Of a stretch of DNA of 64,000 nt, positions 34,815-43,783 are shown piece by piece; positions within the stretch are counted from its first letter, which is position 1; every line of letters begins with the position of its first letter. Origin of the DNA: CAYRHN01 sp964424115. GTDB lineage: Bacteria; Chloroflexota; Anaerolineae; Anaerolineales; Anaerolineaceae. Under the pieces are notes generated by a model. It saw only the letters and a program-made list of their open reading frames with translations. It was not told where the DNA came from and did no database searches. The DNA is taken from assembly GCA_964424115.1 (NCBI GenBank), contig CAYRHN010000002.1, positions 309,589 to 373,588 on the forward strand, given 5' to 3'. Position numbers and translations under genes: made by a program.

Positions 34815-35453
34815 ATGAAAAAAATATATGATGTTACTCTCACCGTAACCCCCGACTTGCCAGTTTGGCCGGGTGATCCAAAAGTTAGTTTGGAGCGCTT
34901 TAATAAAATGGAAGAAGGCGCTGTGTGCAATATCTCTCGTATGGCCATGGGAGTACATACGGGAACGCACATGGATGCGCCCTTCCACTTCGTGCATGGC
35001 GCGGAGACGATCGAAACACTGCCTCTGGAGCGATTAGTAGGCCCGGCTTATGTGGTGGTGTTGCCGCCAACCTGCATGATGGTGACCGCCGAAGAACTTG
35101 AGAAGGCGAAAATTCCTGCAGGGTACAAACGATTGCTGTTTAAGACACGCAATTCGAATTTCTGGCAGGAAAAACCGCTCAGCTTCCACACAGATTTCAC
35201 GGCAATTTCCCCAGATGGCGCTGAATGGTTGGTAAAATATGGAGTAGAATTCGTGGGCGTAGATTATCTCTCTGTGGCAGCATTCAAACAAGGCACTCCA
35301 ACTCACCAGGTGCTGCTTAAAGCAGACGTAGTGATCCTGGAAGGAGCAAATTTTTCACTGGTTCCAGGCGGGGAGTACCAGTTGATTAGCCTGCCGATGA
35401 AATTGGGCGGGTCGGACGGCGCACCGGCTCGGGCGATCCTCATCCAAGAATGA
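34815..35453 (+). CDS. cyclase family (KynB-like) metal-dependent hydrolase
   Basis: The ATG at 34815 is chosen because GGAGG lies five bases upstream; an ATG at 34788 overlaps the previous gene without a site. The 212-residue protein opens YDVTLTVTPDLPVWPGDP and carries HTGTHMDAPFHF, the metal-binding HxGTHxDxPxH signature of the family that includes kynurenine formamidase. Further blocks are FKTRNSNFW, SPDGAEWLVKYGVEFVGVDYLS and VVILEGANFSLVPGGEYQLI. It probably hydrolyses an amide or lactone. No tryptophan-degradation genes are nearby, so kynurenine is not assured as substrate. It follows the CapA pair by 20 bp. Confidence 0.85.
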   Translation: MKKIYDVTLTVTPDLPVWPGDPKVSLERFNKMEEGAVCNISRMAMGVHTGTHMDAPFHFVHGAETIETLPLERLVGPAYVVVLPPTCMMVTAEELEKAKIPAGYKRLLFKTRNSNFWQEKPLSFHTDFTAISPDGAEWLVKYGVEFVGVDYLSVAAFKQGTPTHQVLLKADVVILEGANFSLVPGGEYQLISLPMKLGGSDGAPARAILIQE

Positions 35454-35556
35454 TGTCGGAAGGGGGATGAACGTCAATTCCGGATGGCGAAGATTTATGA
35501 TAGGATAAATCGAGCGCCAGGAACTTGTTCCTTAACACTATTTTTTGCGAGGAATT

Positions 35557-36906
35557 ATGATTGATATTCGTGATGATGAGATATTGCCACTTTCCATGGA
35601 GACCAATTTTTGGACTTGGTCCGCCCAGGCCAAAGTCAACCCCATTCCAGTCAAGTCGGCCAAGGGGGTATATTTCTGGGATGTAAATGGTAAACGCTAT
35701 CTGGATTTCAATTCGATGGTCATGTGCGTCAACATCGGACATGGCGACGAGCGTGTTAAAGAAGCGATGATTGAACAGATCCGCGAATTACCCTTTGCCG
35801 GGCCTGGCATGGCCACCAAACCGCGGGCTGCCCTGGGAAAATTACTTCGCGAGGTCACTCCGCCAGGTCTGGATCATTTTTTCTATGCGCTGGGAGGCGC
35901 TGATGCGAACGAAAACGCGATCAAATTTGCCCGCGCATTCACTGGAAAACATAAGATCCTCTCCCGCTACCGGTCATACCATGGGGCCTCCTATGGAGCA
36001 ATGGCCGCCACGGGTGATCCGCGACGGGTGGCATGGGAGCCAGCCGTGATGCCGGGCGTGGTGCATTTTCTCGACCCTTACCGTTATCGTTCCACATTCC
36101 ACCGCTGTAATCCGGATATTTCCGAGGCGGATTTCTGCCAGGATTACCTTAACCACCTGGAGGAGATTATTCAGTATGAAGGGCCGGAAACCATAGCGGC
36201 TGTCATGATCGAGTCCGTTACGGGTACTAACGGAGTGATTATCCCTCCCGATGGGTATATGCAAGGGGTGCGGGCTTTGTGTGACCAGTATAAGATCTTG
36301 ATGATCTGCGACGAAGTGATGAGCGGATTTGGTCGAACTGGAAAATGGTTTGCTGTCGATCATTGGGGTGTCTCGCCTGACTTGATGACTATGGCAAAGG
36401 GCTTGACCTCTGGATATGCTCCCTTAGGTGCGGTGGCGATGCGCAAAGAGATCGCGGAATTTTTTAATGAAAAAACGTATCAGGGCGGCTTAACGTATAA
36501 CGGGCATCCTGTATCCCTGGCGGCTGCTGTGGCAGTCATCCAGGCAATGCAACAGGATCGGATGGTCGAAAAAGCCGCCGAAACTGGATTGGTCTTGTCA
36601 GATATGTTGGCTGAGATGAAAGACCGCCATCCTTCCATTGGTGAAGTACGCTCGATCGGCCTTTTTGGGATCATTGAATTGGTCAGGAACCGCGCCACGC
36701 ATGAACCAATGGCCCCATTTAACAGCAATAGCCCGGAAATGACGAAATTAAAGAAATTCCTGCTGGATCGCGGCCTTTTTGTTTACACTCACTGGCACAC
36801 CATCCTGGTGATCCCGCCTCTGATCATCACCCCCCAGCAACTAACAGAAGGATTTGGCATCCTGGATGAGGGTCTGGCGATCACTGACGCGGCAACGAGC
36901 AAATAG
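35557..36906 (+). CDS. class III PLP-dependent aminotransferase
   Basis: The start at 35557 follows GCGAGGAATT. The 449-residue protein has the full class III layout. An N-terminal arm contains FWDVNGKRYLDFNSMV, followed by ALGGADANENAIKFARA and YRSYHGASYGAMAATGD. The PLP-phosphate and cofactor Asp region is MICDEVMSGFGRTGKWF, and the Schiff-base Lys sits in MAKGLTSGYAPLG (about residue 280). Likely substrates are an omega-amino acid or amine with a keto acid acceptor; the precise pair cannot be deduced. It lies 103 bp after the cyclase gene and is followed by trxB at 46 bp, so the three may be cotranscribed. Confidence 0.9.
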   Translation: MIDIRDDEILPLSMETNFWTWSAQAKVNPIPVKSAKGVYFWDVNGKRYLDFNSMVMCVNIGHGDERVKEAMIEQIRELPFAGPGMATKPRAALGKLLREVTPPGLDHFFYALGGADANENAIKFARAFTGKHKILSRYRSYHGASYGAMAATGDPRRVAWEPAVMPGVVHFLDPYRYRSTFHRCNPDISEADFCQDYLNHLEEIIQYEGPETIAAVMIESVTGTNGVIIPPDGYMQGVRALCDQYKILMICDEVMSGFGRTGKWFAVDHWGVSPDLMTMAKGLTSGYAPLGAVAMRKEIAEFFNEKTYQGGLTYNGHPVSLAAAVAVIQAMQQDRMVEKAAETGLVLSDMLAEMKDRHPSIGEVRSIGLFGIIELVRNRATHEPMAPFNSNSPEMTKLKKFLLDRGLFVYTHWHTILVIPPLIITPQQLTEGFGILDEGLAITDAATSK

Positions 36907-36952
36907 AAAGATTAATCACCACGCCCGAAAAAAGGATCACTTTTTAGGAAAC

Positions 36953-37933
36953 ATGAATAAACTGACTTTAACTACATCGAACCTACCCAACAATGCTGCA
37001 CCTGACGAGATGGAAAAGGTGCGGGTGTTGATCCTTGGATCAGGTCCAGCTGGGTTAGCGGCGGCTTTGTACGCTGCGCGCGCGGAACTGGCCCCGGTGG
37101 TCTTGACTGGTATGGAACTGGGCGGACAGGCTGCTCTGACCAATACCATTGAGAATTACCCAGGTTTTCCAGATGGCGTTAATGGAGCACAATTGGGTGA
37201 GTTGTTCCAGAAACAAGCAGAACAATTTGGAGCACGGGTGGAAATTGACCAGGCGAATCAAGTGGATTTATCCCGGCGCCCATTCTTAATCCAAACGGAT
37301 AACAAACAATACCTGGCAGAGAGTCTAATTGTTTGTACCGGCGCAAGCTCCAATCATCTGGATATTCCTGGTGAAAAACGCCTGATTGGAAAAGGAGTCT
37401 CCTATTGCGCGACCTGCGATGGGTGGTTCTTCAAGGATAAACCAATCATGGTGGTTGGCGGAGGTGACAGCGCTCTGGAGGAAGCCATGTTCCTGACCCG
37501 TTTTGCCAGTTCAGTGACGATTGTTCACCGCCGGGATACTTTACGCGCGGGCGTGATTCTCCAACGCCGCGCGATGGAGAATCCAAAGATCAAATTTGTC
37601 TTAAACCATATTCCAGTAGAGATCTTGGGTGAAAAGGCCGTGGAATCCGTACGCTTGAGAAATGTGAAAAGTGGAGAGGAAACCCAATATCCGGTTGAGG
37701 GCGTATTTGTGTTTATTGGCCACAAACCAAACACCGGTCTGTTTGAGGGACAACTTCAATTGAATGAACACGGTTATATCATTACCAATTCATTATTGGA
37801 AACGAGCGTACCGGGAGTTTTTGCAGCCGGCGAAGCAGCTGATGAGCATTTCCGTCAGGTGATCACATCGGCGGGAATGGGCGCGGCGGCGGCCATCCGC
37901 GCCACTCATTTCTTGGAAAATAATCGATCATAA
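36953..37933 (+). CDS. trxB: thioredoxin-disulfide reductase
   Basis: The ATG at 36953 follows AGGAA closely; an in-frame upstream start would overlap the aminotransferase gene, and an ATG at 37010 (MEKVRVLILG) is a shorter alternative. The 326-residue flavoprotein has an FAD fold (VLILGSGPAGLAAALYAARA), GGQAALTNTIENYPGFP, the redox-active CATCDG (Cys about 152 and 155), the NAD(P)H site VVGGGDSALEEAMFL with HRRD, and the C-terminal FAD block (GVFAAGEAADEHFRQV, instead of the usual GDVRDxxYRQ). It should pass electrons from NAD(P)H to thioredoxin in the cytoplasm. A bidirectional terminator follows immediately. Confidence 0.93.
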   Translation: MNKLTLTTSNLPNNAAPDEMEKVRVLILGSGPAGLAAALYAARAELAPVVLTGMELGGQAALTNTIENYPGFPDGVNGAQLGELFQKQAEQFGARVEIDQANQVDLSRRPFLIQTDNKQYLAESLIVCTGASSNHLDIPGEKRLIGKGVSYCATCDGWFFKDKPIMVVGGGDSALEEAMFLTRFASSVTIVHRRDTLRAGVILQRRAMENPKIKFVLNHIPVEILGEKAVESVRLRNVKSGEETQYPVEGVFVFIGHKPNTGLFEGQLQLNEHGYIITNSLLETSVPGVFAAGEAADEHFRQVITSAGMGAAAAIRATHFLENNRS

Positions 37934-37970
37934 AAAGATAAAGCGGCTAAAGAGCCGCTTCATCTTTTTA
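37931..37970. terminator. bidirectional terminator between trxB and the LysM gene
   Basis: AAGCGGCT (37941-37948), loop AAAG and AGCCGCTT (37953-37960) form a perfect 8-bp stem. It is flanked by an A-run on the left and ATCTTTTT on the right, so it has a T-tract in both directions. The flanks themselves pair further with one mismatch. It serves both trxB (+) and the convergent LysM gene (-). Confidence 0.9.
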
Positions 37971-37992
37971 TAAGATCATTGTTTTGGATAGA

Positions 37993-39195
37993 TTAAGGTT
38001 GTGGTGTTGAAGAGCCACTAAGCATCCAGACAAAAACCCATTCATTGCTGACTTCACCAGCAGACGTATACTGGGCTTCACCGGATGAATTTGTTCCGCT
38101 TTGGCGCACGGTGGTCACTCTCCAACTGAATACGTGGGGAAGATTGTCTGTCGGGCGCAGGCTATCGGGTAGAATTAACTTATTGTCAGTGACATACTCG
38201 GTAACTGGATTGGTATTTCCGTTGAGTTCCTTGATGGTTACCGCGTAAGCTTCATTTGCATTCAATGCATTGGCAGATGCCCAGGTAAGGACAATGGACA
38301 TATCGCCCAAGAAAACCTGGCCGTGTTTAGGTTGGAGCAGGCTGGGTGCACGGTACGGCGGCGGCAGGGTAGGCGTGGGTGTCGGTCCAGGCGTGGGATT
38401 GCGTTGGCAAAGCGGAATATCAAGGTTCTGGCCTACATAAACAACATCAGTTGTCAGGCCGTTGTATTGTTGAATGGCTTCAGCTTTGACGTTATAAGTT
38501 GCAGCGATCGAACTGAGGGTGTCGTTTTCTTTAACAGTGTAAGGGGCTTTGTCGCAAGCCTGGTCGGTTGCTTCTGCCGCGCTCAGGGTTTGGCTTGGCA
38601 TTGGAGAGGTAGTTGGAGTTGCTTGTGGAATCAACAGTTTTTGGCCAATGATCAGGTTACCGCAACTGGATGCAGATAACGAAGGGTTGGCAGTTAAGAT
38701 GGCTCCAACCTGGATGCCAAAGGTTTTTGCAATCACCTCGCAGGTGTCCAACGACTTTACCGTATATTCAATGGGGGGAAGCGGTGTGAATGTGGCTGCA
38801 AGGGTGGGGGTTAGAGAAATTGTCGGTGTCAGGGTGATCGTAGGCGTTAATGTCAACGTAGGCGAGGGTGTGACAGTATTACCGCCCTCAACAGTTGCAA
38901 TCGGTACCGGACGGGTGATCAAGTAAACACCTCCGGCGCCAATGGCCAACACCAAGAATAGCAGTCCCAGCGCTAGGGGAAGGCTAAGGGTGACCTCGGG
39001 CATGCGCGGTGCCTGGACGGAAGGTTTGGCGGAGGCAGCGGGGGCCGCAGGGGTCGCGCTGAAGGTGCGTCCGCAAACCAGACAGCGGGTTGCGCTTTCG
39101 CTTATGCGCGTTCCGCAGGTTGGACAAATTTTGGTAGATTGTGTATTTGATTCAGGGCTCATAGGTTCCATTTTCCGGGAAATTCCCCGGTCCAT
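37993..39195 (-). CDS. zinc-ribbon, single-pass membrane protein with two LysM domains
   Basis: The 400-residue protein has an unusual order. A cytoplasmic zinc ribbon comes first (CPTCGTRISESATRCLVCGR, residues about 24-43). Then follow an Ala/Pro linker, a membrane helix (about 72-92, LPLALGLLFLVLAIGAGGVYL) and a Thr/Pro spacer. Two LysM modules come next (YTVKSLDTCEVIAKTFGIQ to GQKLLIP; YTVKENDTLSSIAATYNV to GQNLDIP), and a C-terminal fibronectin-like domain ends the protein (SIVLTWASANALNANEAYAV). LysM binds peptidoglycan glycans outside the membrane, so the protein could link the wall to a cytoplasmic signal. TATAAT lies only four bases before the ATG used; ATGs at 39171 and 39162 are alternative starts. 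Confidence 0.85.
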   Translation of the reverse strand: MDRGISRKMEPMSPESNTQSTKICPTCGTRISESATRCLVCGRTFSATPAAPAASAKPSVQAPRMPEVTLSLPLALGLLFLVLAIGAGGVYLITRPVPIATVEGGNTVTPSPTLTLTPTITLTPTISLTPTLAATFTPLPPIEYTVKSLDTCEVIAKTFGIQVGAILTANPSLSASSCGNLIIGQKLLIPQATPTTSPMPSQTLSAAEATDQACDKAPYTVKENDTLSSIAATYNVKAEAIQQYNGLTTDVVYVGQNLDIPLCQRNPTPGPTPTPTLPPPYRAPSLLQPKHGQVFLGDMSIVLTWASANALNANEAYAVTIKELNGNTNPVTEYVTDNKLILPDSLRPTDNLPHVFSWRVTTVRQSGTNSSGEAQYTSAGEVSNEWVFVWMLSGSSTPQP

Positions 39196-39208
39196 TGGGA
39201 TTATACCA
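39196..39208 (-). promoter_or_regulatory. extended -10 box just upstream of the LysM gene
   Basis: TGG-TATAAT (TATAAT at 39205-39200) on the minus strand lies four bases before the first ATG. With a start site about seven bases downstream, either the transcript is leaderless or translation begins at a later ATG (39171 or 39162). Confidence 0.45.
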
Positions 39209-39272
39209 TAACAAAAATTGTTATTTTTGCAAGCAGGGAATCAAAGATATGATGTTCTTCCCCTAATCAATT

Positions 39273-41252
39273 TTACTTAGTCCACAAAATGTAAGTCTCG
39301 TTTTGATATTTGAGCTTCCACGAATGAGCTGAGGTGATGTCTTGATTAAGAACCGCTTCATTCGTTCTGGTGATCAAAAGGTCGGGCGGGAATGGCAATT
39401 GCAGGATTGTATCTTCAAGGCAGGATACTGATTGGGAAGCCATACAACTTTCCAGGTTGGATAACCTTTCAAGGTTATTGGTGTATGTTCCAATCCATTC
39501 TCCCCCCCAACTGGCAATTACAGGGACGCGTTCCAACAAATACGGATACCATTCTGCTTCTTGCGTAGGGACGACCACCAAGTAAGTAGATTCTGCCGGG
39601 GTGTTTTGCTTCACATAATTAGCGACCGCTAACGTATCCTGGTTAATATCTGGCCGATTGGATGTTGTGATTGCATTCCATCCGTCTTGATAGAAAAGGA
39701 TTGTCGTTATGAAAAGGAATAAAAACGAACGCCAGGGTGGTGCCTTCTCTTGTTCGGAAGCGCGAAGGTGATGATACAAAGCGCTAATGATTAGGCCGAT
39801 TGCCACAGCACCTACAGTGAATAAATATCGGTCGCTTTCAGAGGAGCTCAAGAGAATCAAGCCAAACCATAATGCTAAGGTAGTTTTTTTGGTTGCGATA
39901 GAAAAGATTAATCCTAAAAGGATCATACCCCATAAGAATCGCGCATCGAAAAGAGGGATTAGAGAATACTCGCTCCAAGGGATGATCCGACGAGTATCTT
40001 GTAACATAAGCACCAGCCAATCGTTCCCATGGGATTGAAATGCTCCTTCAAAAATTCCCCATCCAAATCGGAATATCATTGTCATGACCCAGGGCGTAAC
40101 AATGAGAATGGCAGTGTTGCCAGCAATTAATGTGATCAACCAGTTGCTTTTTGAAAACAGGCGGGGAAGGAAATAGGCGATGACAAAAAGAACAACGAAT
40201 TGGAGATAACTCAGGTGGGTTAATCCGGTTAATCCGATGAACACCCCTGCGATCGCAGCAAATTTGATCTTCTGCTTTCTTTGATCTGCAAGGATAAAGA
40301 AGTATATGGCTGTAAGTGCAAATAAAAAAGCCAGTCCGCGAACAATTCCACCGGAGGTGCCTTGGAGGAAAAAAATTCTTTGCGATCCAGCAACGAGGAC
40401 TGACGCGATGATGGCGGCCGCCCTTGATTTTGTGAATTCAAGCGTGATCAATGAAAGGGGAACCATAGATAACCACATAAATATCGCTGGAGCAAAGCGA
40501 AGATATTCGAAGTCGGGGATTCGAAAGACAGAAGTAATGATCGCCATCAAATAAAAACCCAGCGGTGGATATGCAAACGGGATTCCACCAGGACCGTAAT
40601 ACGGTACAGACAGCGGCAGAGAAAAACCCGATTGGCTGATCTCGTCAGCCATCAGAGTGTACAAACCCGAAAAACCGCTAGGAAAAGAATATGTAATCGC
40701 AACATGGAAAAGCAAAGGGAAGCAGAGAGCCATCACCAGGAAAAGAATCTTCTTCCCTGCAAAGGTTTTCGAAATAAATCCGAGGAAATTCTCTACATGT
40801 CGTTTGAGGAGACACAAGTAATTAGAAGGCGCCAACCAGGGCGTATGATGATAAATAAATATATCGTAGAGGCTTACTCCGGTAAATATCAGGGCAAAAA
40901 GTATAAATATGGGACGCAGCCGGTCAATTGCTGGATTTGACCTCAATCCATTCACAAAAGAGCAGAGAAAAACCCCAGTAAATAGAATGGCAAAGAAGAA
41001 TAAGAAAAAAGAAACTAAATCGGATTTAAATTCAAAGAACTTTGATAATTGCGAATAAGGCCCTTTACGGGTCAATGAAATAAACGCTAATCCGTTGGAG
41101 ATGACGAAGCAAATAAAAACAAGGAATAATATTGCCAAACGATTGGTAGATAACCCTAAGAATACCTGGCTATTTGCTTCAGACGGAATTGCCAGGATCA
41201 AGATCGTAACCAGGATTTCACAAATTATCGAATAAACCGAAAAAAAAGTCAT
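39273..41252 (-). CDS. polytopic membrane protein, glycosyltransferase-39/ArnT-like
   Basis: The 659-residue protein has roughly a dozen hydrophobic helices (for example LFLVFICFVISNGLAFI, FFLFFFAILFTGVFL, ILFLVMALCFPLLFHVAI), then a soluble C-terminal domain of about 130 residues outside the membrane (VANYVKQNTPAESTYLVVV, VPVIASWGGEWIG). After the third or fourth helix comes a loop rich in Tyr/Gly/Pro (PYYGPGGIPFAYPPLGFYL) ahead of more helices, as in GT-C enzymes that take sugars from polyprenyl phosphates. No classical DxD/DE motif was confidently placed in the first loop, so the transferase role is tentative. Codon use is AT-richer than the neighbours. A poor TAGGA site precedes the start. 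Confidence 0.6.
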   Translation of the reverse strand: MTFFSVYSIICEILVTILILAIPSEANSQVFLGLSTNRLAILFLVFICFVISNGLAFISLTRKGPYSQLSKFFEFKSDLVSFFLFFFAILFTGVFLCSFVNGLRSNPAIDRLRPIFILFALIFTGVSLYDIFIYHHTPWLAPSNYLCLLKRHVENFLGFISKTFAGKKILFLVMALCFPLLFHVAITYSFPSGFSGLYTLMADEISQSGFSLPLSVPYYGPGGIPFAYPPLGFYLMAIITSVFRIPDFEYLRFAPAIFMWLSMVPLSLITLEFTKSRAAAIIASVLVAGSQRIFFLQGTSGGIVRGLAFLFALTAIYFFILADQRKQKIKFAAIAGVFIGLTGLTHLSYLQFVVLFVIAYFLPRLFSKSNWLITLIAGNTAILIVTPWVMTMIFRFGWGIFEGAFQSHGNDWLVLMLQDTRRIIPWSEYSLIPLFDARFLWGMILLGLIFSIATKKTTLALWFGLILLSSSESDRYLFTVGAVAIGLIISALYHHLRASEQEKAPPWRSFLFLFITTILFYQDGWNAITTSNRPDINQDTLAVANYVKQNTPAESTYLVVVPTQEAEWYPYLLERVPVIASWGGEWIGTYTNNLERLSNLESCMASQSVSCLEDTILQLPFPPDLLITRTNEAVLNQDITSAHSWKLKYQNETYILWTK

Positions 41253-41466
41253 TTTCCTACTATTTGAGTAAGCCGGTGACTGGGTTGGATGTTCTCGTTC
41301 TGATTGTCTATCGTTACAGGTTTAGAAGTCCCCCAAACCGGCTTTTTCTTTAGGGATTACACCATCACACAATAGGCTTTGATCTCCATACAAGTACATT
41401 AACAAAAACATTATAACAAAAGATTACAATACGAGCAACCTTGCATGGCAGGGCGACTTGTAAAGG

Positions 41467-41478
41467 TATAATATTAGT
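41467..41478 (+). promoter_or_regulatory. -10 box six bases before hemW (leaderless)
   Basis: TATAAT at 41467-41472 is followed by ATTAGT and ATG. No ribosome-binding site can fit between them. Confidence 0.5.
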
Positions 41479-42681
41479 ATGTATTCCGTTTATATCCATA
41501 TCCCGTTTTGTGTCCGTCGCTGTGCATACTGTGATTTCAATACCTTTGCTGGTCAGGATGCCTGGCTGGACGATTATGTTCAGGCTTTGATCCTGGAAAT
41601 AACGTGTGTCGCGCAGGCGTCTGGAGAAGTATTACCGGTGCACACAGTATTCTTTGGCGGGGGAACTCCATCTCTTTTGAAACCGGCTCAGTTCGAGACG
41701 ATTCTTCGAGCGCTGGCCAATAACTTTCATGTGAACCCAGATGCCGAGATCACGATCGAAGCCAATCCGGGAACTGTGAGCCGCCTTGATTTGCAGGCGC
41801 TGCGGAAGCTCGGTATAAACCGGCTCAGTTTGGGTATCCAGTCATTTCGACAAGAGGAACTAGATCTCCTTGGAAGGATTCACACCGTTGAGGATAGTCT
41901 GCGGGCGGTTGATTGGGCGCGTTCGGCGGCTTTCAAGGAGATCAACCTGGATTTGATTTTTGGCCTGCCGGGGCAAACCATGGAACACTGGCAAGCAACT
42001 CTGAATATGGCCATCCGGTTAAAGCCGGAGCATTTGTCACTCTATGCTTTGACGATTGAGGAGAATACCCCTCTTATGCAGTGGTTGAATAGGGGGCTGA
42101 TCACAGCTCCAGATGATGATGTGGCTGCTGATATGTACGATTGGGCGGGTGAATTATTATTGGATTCTGGGTTTGCTCAATACGAGATATCCAATTGGGC
42201 CAGGTGGGGTGATGAAGCAGATGAGGGGCGGGATCATCGCTGCCAGCATAATTTGCAATATTGGCGTAATTTACCTTATCTTGGATTTGGCGCTGGAGCG
42301 CACGGTTACAGTTCTGGGATACGCACTGCTAATGTCTTGCTGATCTCCGAATATATCTCCAGGATGAGGACTGGAAAAATTGAAGCCTTTCCGCGAAGCC
42401 CGGCGAATGCTACGGCAAACCCTATCGATTATTGGACGGAAATCCAGGAAACTATGATGGTCGGACTGCGGTTGACAGACGAGGGAATTTCCAGAGATGC
42501 GTTTAGACTGCGTTTTGGGCAGGATCTTGTTGAGATCTTTGGAGCGCAAATTAAAAAGCTGGTACAAAATGGCTTGGTTGAAATCTCGGATCGGTTGCGT
42601 TTGACCAGCAGTGGAAAACTGCTTGGTAACCGCGTTTTTGGCGAATTTGTGAATGCAGATATTCGCCCGGGATCGCGTTGA
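41479..42681 (+). CDS. hemW: radical SAM heme chaperone HemW
   Basis: The 400 residues start YSVYIHIPFCVRRCAYCDF; Cys 11, 15 and 18 give the CxxxCxxC iron-sulfur motif, and the following Phe is typical of the HemW branch. Other landmarks are VFFGGGTPSLL, EITIEANPGTV, INRLSLGIQSF, INLDLIFGLPGQT and a C-terminal HemN-type domain (ETMMVGLRLTDEGI). HemW was long annotated as coproporphyrinogen dehydrogenase; it lacks the extra Cys region of HemN and is known to bind and insert heme. The gene stands alone and is convergent with the L,D-transpeptidase gene, 25 bp away. Confidence 0.93.
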   Translation: MYSVYIHIPFCVRRCAYCDFNTFAGQDAWLDDYVQALILEITCVAQASGEVLPVHTVFFGGGTPSLLKPAQFETILRALANNFHVNPDAEITIEANPGTVSRLDLQALRKLGINRLSLGIQSFRQEELDLLGRIHTVEDSLRAVDWARSAAFKEINLDLIFGLPGQTMEHWQATLNMAIRLKPEHLSLYALTIEENTPLMQWLNRGLITAPDDDVAADMYDWAGELLLDSGFAQYEISNWARWGDEADEGRDHRCQHNLQYWRNLPYLGFGAGAHGYSSGIRTANVLLISEYISRMRTGKIEAFPRSPANATANPIDYWTEIQETMMVGLRLTDEGISRDAFRLRFGQDLVEIFGAQIKKLVQNGLVEISDRLRLTSSGKLLGNRVFGEFVNADIRPGSR

Positions 42682-42706
42682 ATCAACCTAATGGTAAACT
42701 CGATTT

Positions 42707-43756
42707 CTAAGAAACGATGATCTTGGTACCAACGCCGGTTTTGTCCCAGTCATTGGGGCCGGCAACAGGTGTGGTCCAACGGTAGAGGAACAGAGCATCC
42801 TCGTTCTTGACATTCACGCAACCATGGCTACCGGGAATTCCGAAATGGTTATGCCAATAAGTTCCATGAATCGCGACACCCGTGTTCGGTTCAAAGAAGC
42901 AAACCCAGGGAACCCCCGGCAGCTCATAGGCTTCAATGTCAGATGTGATCTTACCATCTCCCATGTGCTTGACCGGCATTTTGCTGCAAACATTGAATGT
43001 ACCTTTTGGTGTGTCGGTTGGAATCGCCTCTGGATCAATCGATTTATCTGGTTTTCCTGACGTTACTTTGGTTTGCAGCACAATTTTATCGCCCTCATAA
43101 GCAGTCAAGGTTTGATAACCAATGGAAATCTCTATGTGTTTCTCCTGGGGCGGGACGTCTGGTGAAATGGGTTGGAAGGTTTCGGGTGGGATTGGCCGCA
43201 GGAATTGAGCCGGAACATGATACTGCACTTTCTTGAGCAGTTCATCCTGTATACGATACCACGGTTCTCCATCCGGACCCTCATCCAACCCCATCGCCCA
43301 TTGGTTTGAGGCATAATACAAACGATAAATCGGTTGCCAACCTTCCCATTTTGTGTAACGCATCGCAGTGTAATAAGGCACGGTTACTTGAAAAACCTGA
43401 CCGGTCTCAGGAATGTTGTAAACAATTGGGTTTAATTCATATTTGACTTCGAAAGTTAAGGCGCAGTGAATATATCCACCCCATACACGATACCAGAGCG
43501 GATTGTAAGAAGGACCTTTCTCTGAGATCACTCTATAATATGCGTTAACAATGGTATCCCGCGCAAGCTGGTACACAATGCGGCTTTTATCCCACGGTTC
43601 ACTGTACACACTCAAGCTACGGGTAGCCACGCGAACCAGGATTGGATTTGTTTCTGAATCCTCGCCTGCAGTGGTCCCATAAGGTCGGAAAGCAAGACCT
43701 CCAAAACTAAGGGCGGCCAGTTTTAGAAGCTCACGTCTGGTTAATTTGGTTCCCAT
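42707..43756 (-). CDS. exported L,D-transpeptidase (YkuD)
   Basis: The 349-residue protein begins with a twin-arginine-like signal (TRRELLKLAALSFGGLAF). About 190 residues of SH3-like or wall-associated sequence follow. The YkuD domain is at about 200-345, with HIEISIGYQTLTAYEGD and the active-site block HGTYWHNHFGIPGSHGCVN (catalytic Cys in SHGCVN). It forms 3-3 peptide cross-links or attaches proteins to peptidoglycan outside the cytoplasm, and complements the class A PBP in this window. It starts seven bases after an extended -10 box, so a leaderless message is likely. Confidence 0.9.
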   Translation of the reverse strand: MGTKLTRRELLKLAALSFGGLAFRPYGTTAGEDSETNPILVRVATRSLSVYSEPWDKSRIVYQLARDTIVNAYYRVISEKGPSYNPLWYRVWGGYIHCALTFEVKYELNPIVYNIPETGQVFQVTVPYYTAMRYTKWEGWQPIYRLYYASNQWAMGLDEGPDGEPWYRIQDELLKKVQYHVPAQFLRPIPPETFQPISPDVPPQEKHIEISIGYQTLTAYEGDKIVLQTKVTSGKPDKSIDPEAIPTDTPKGTFNVCSKMPVKHMGDGKITSDIEAYELPGVPWVCFFEPNTGVAIHGTYWHNHFGIPGSHGCVNVKNEDALFLYRWTTPVAGPNDWDKTGVGTKIIVS

Positions 43757-43772
43757 AAACGAAATTATACCA
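43757..43772 (-). promoter_or_regulatory. extended -10 box seven bases before the L,D-transpeptidase start
   Basis: TGG-TATAAT (TATAAT at 43769-43764) lies on the minus strand with seven bases to the ATG. No Shine-Dalgarno site is present. Confidence 0.5.
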
Positions 43773-43783
43773 AACCTGTCAAG

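Noticed and set aside
35515..35547. AGGAAC/GTTCCT followed by TTTTTT as a terminator before the aminotransferase gene
   Set aside because: The loop would be only two bases and the T-run is 8 bases away.
41253..41478. tRNA or known riboswitch between the membrane protein gene and hemW
   Set aside because: No cloverleaf with TTC-loop or CCA end and no known riboswitch core could be recognised.
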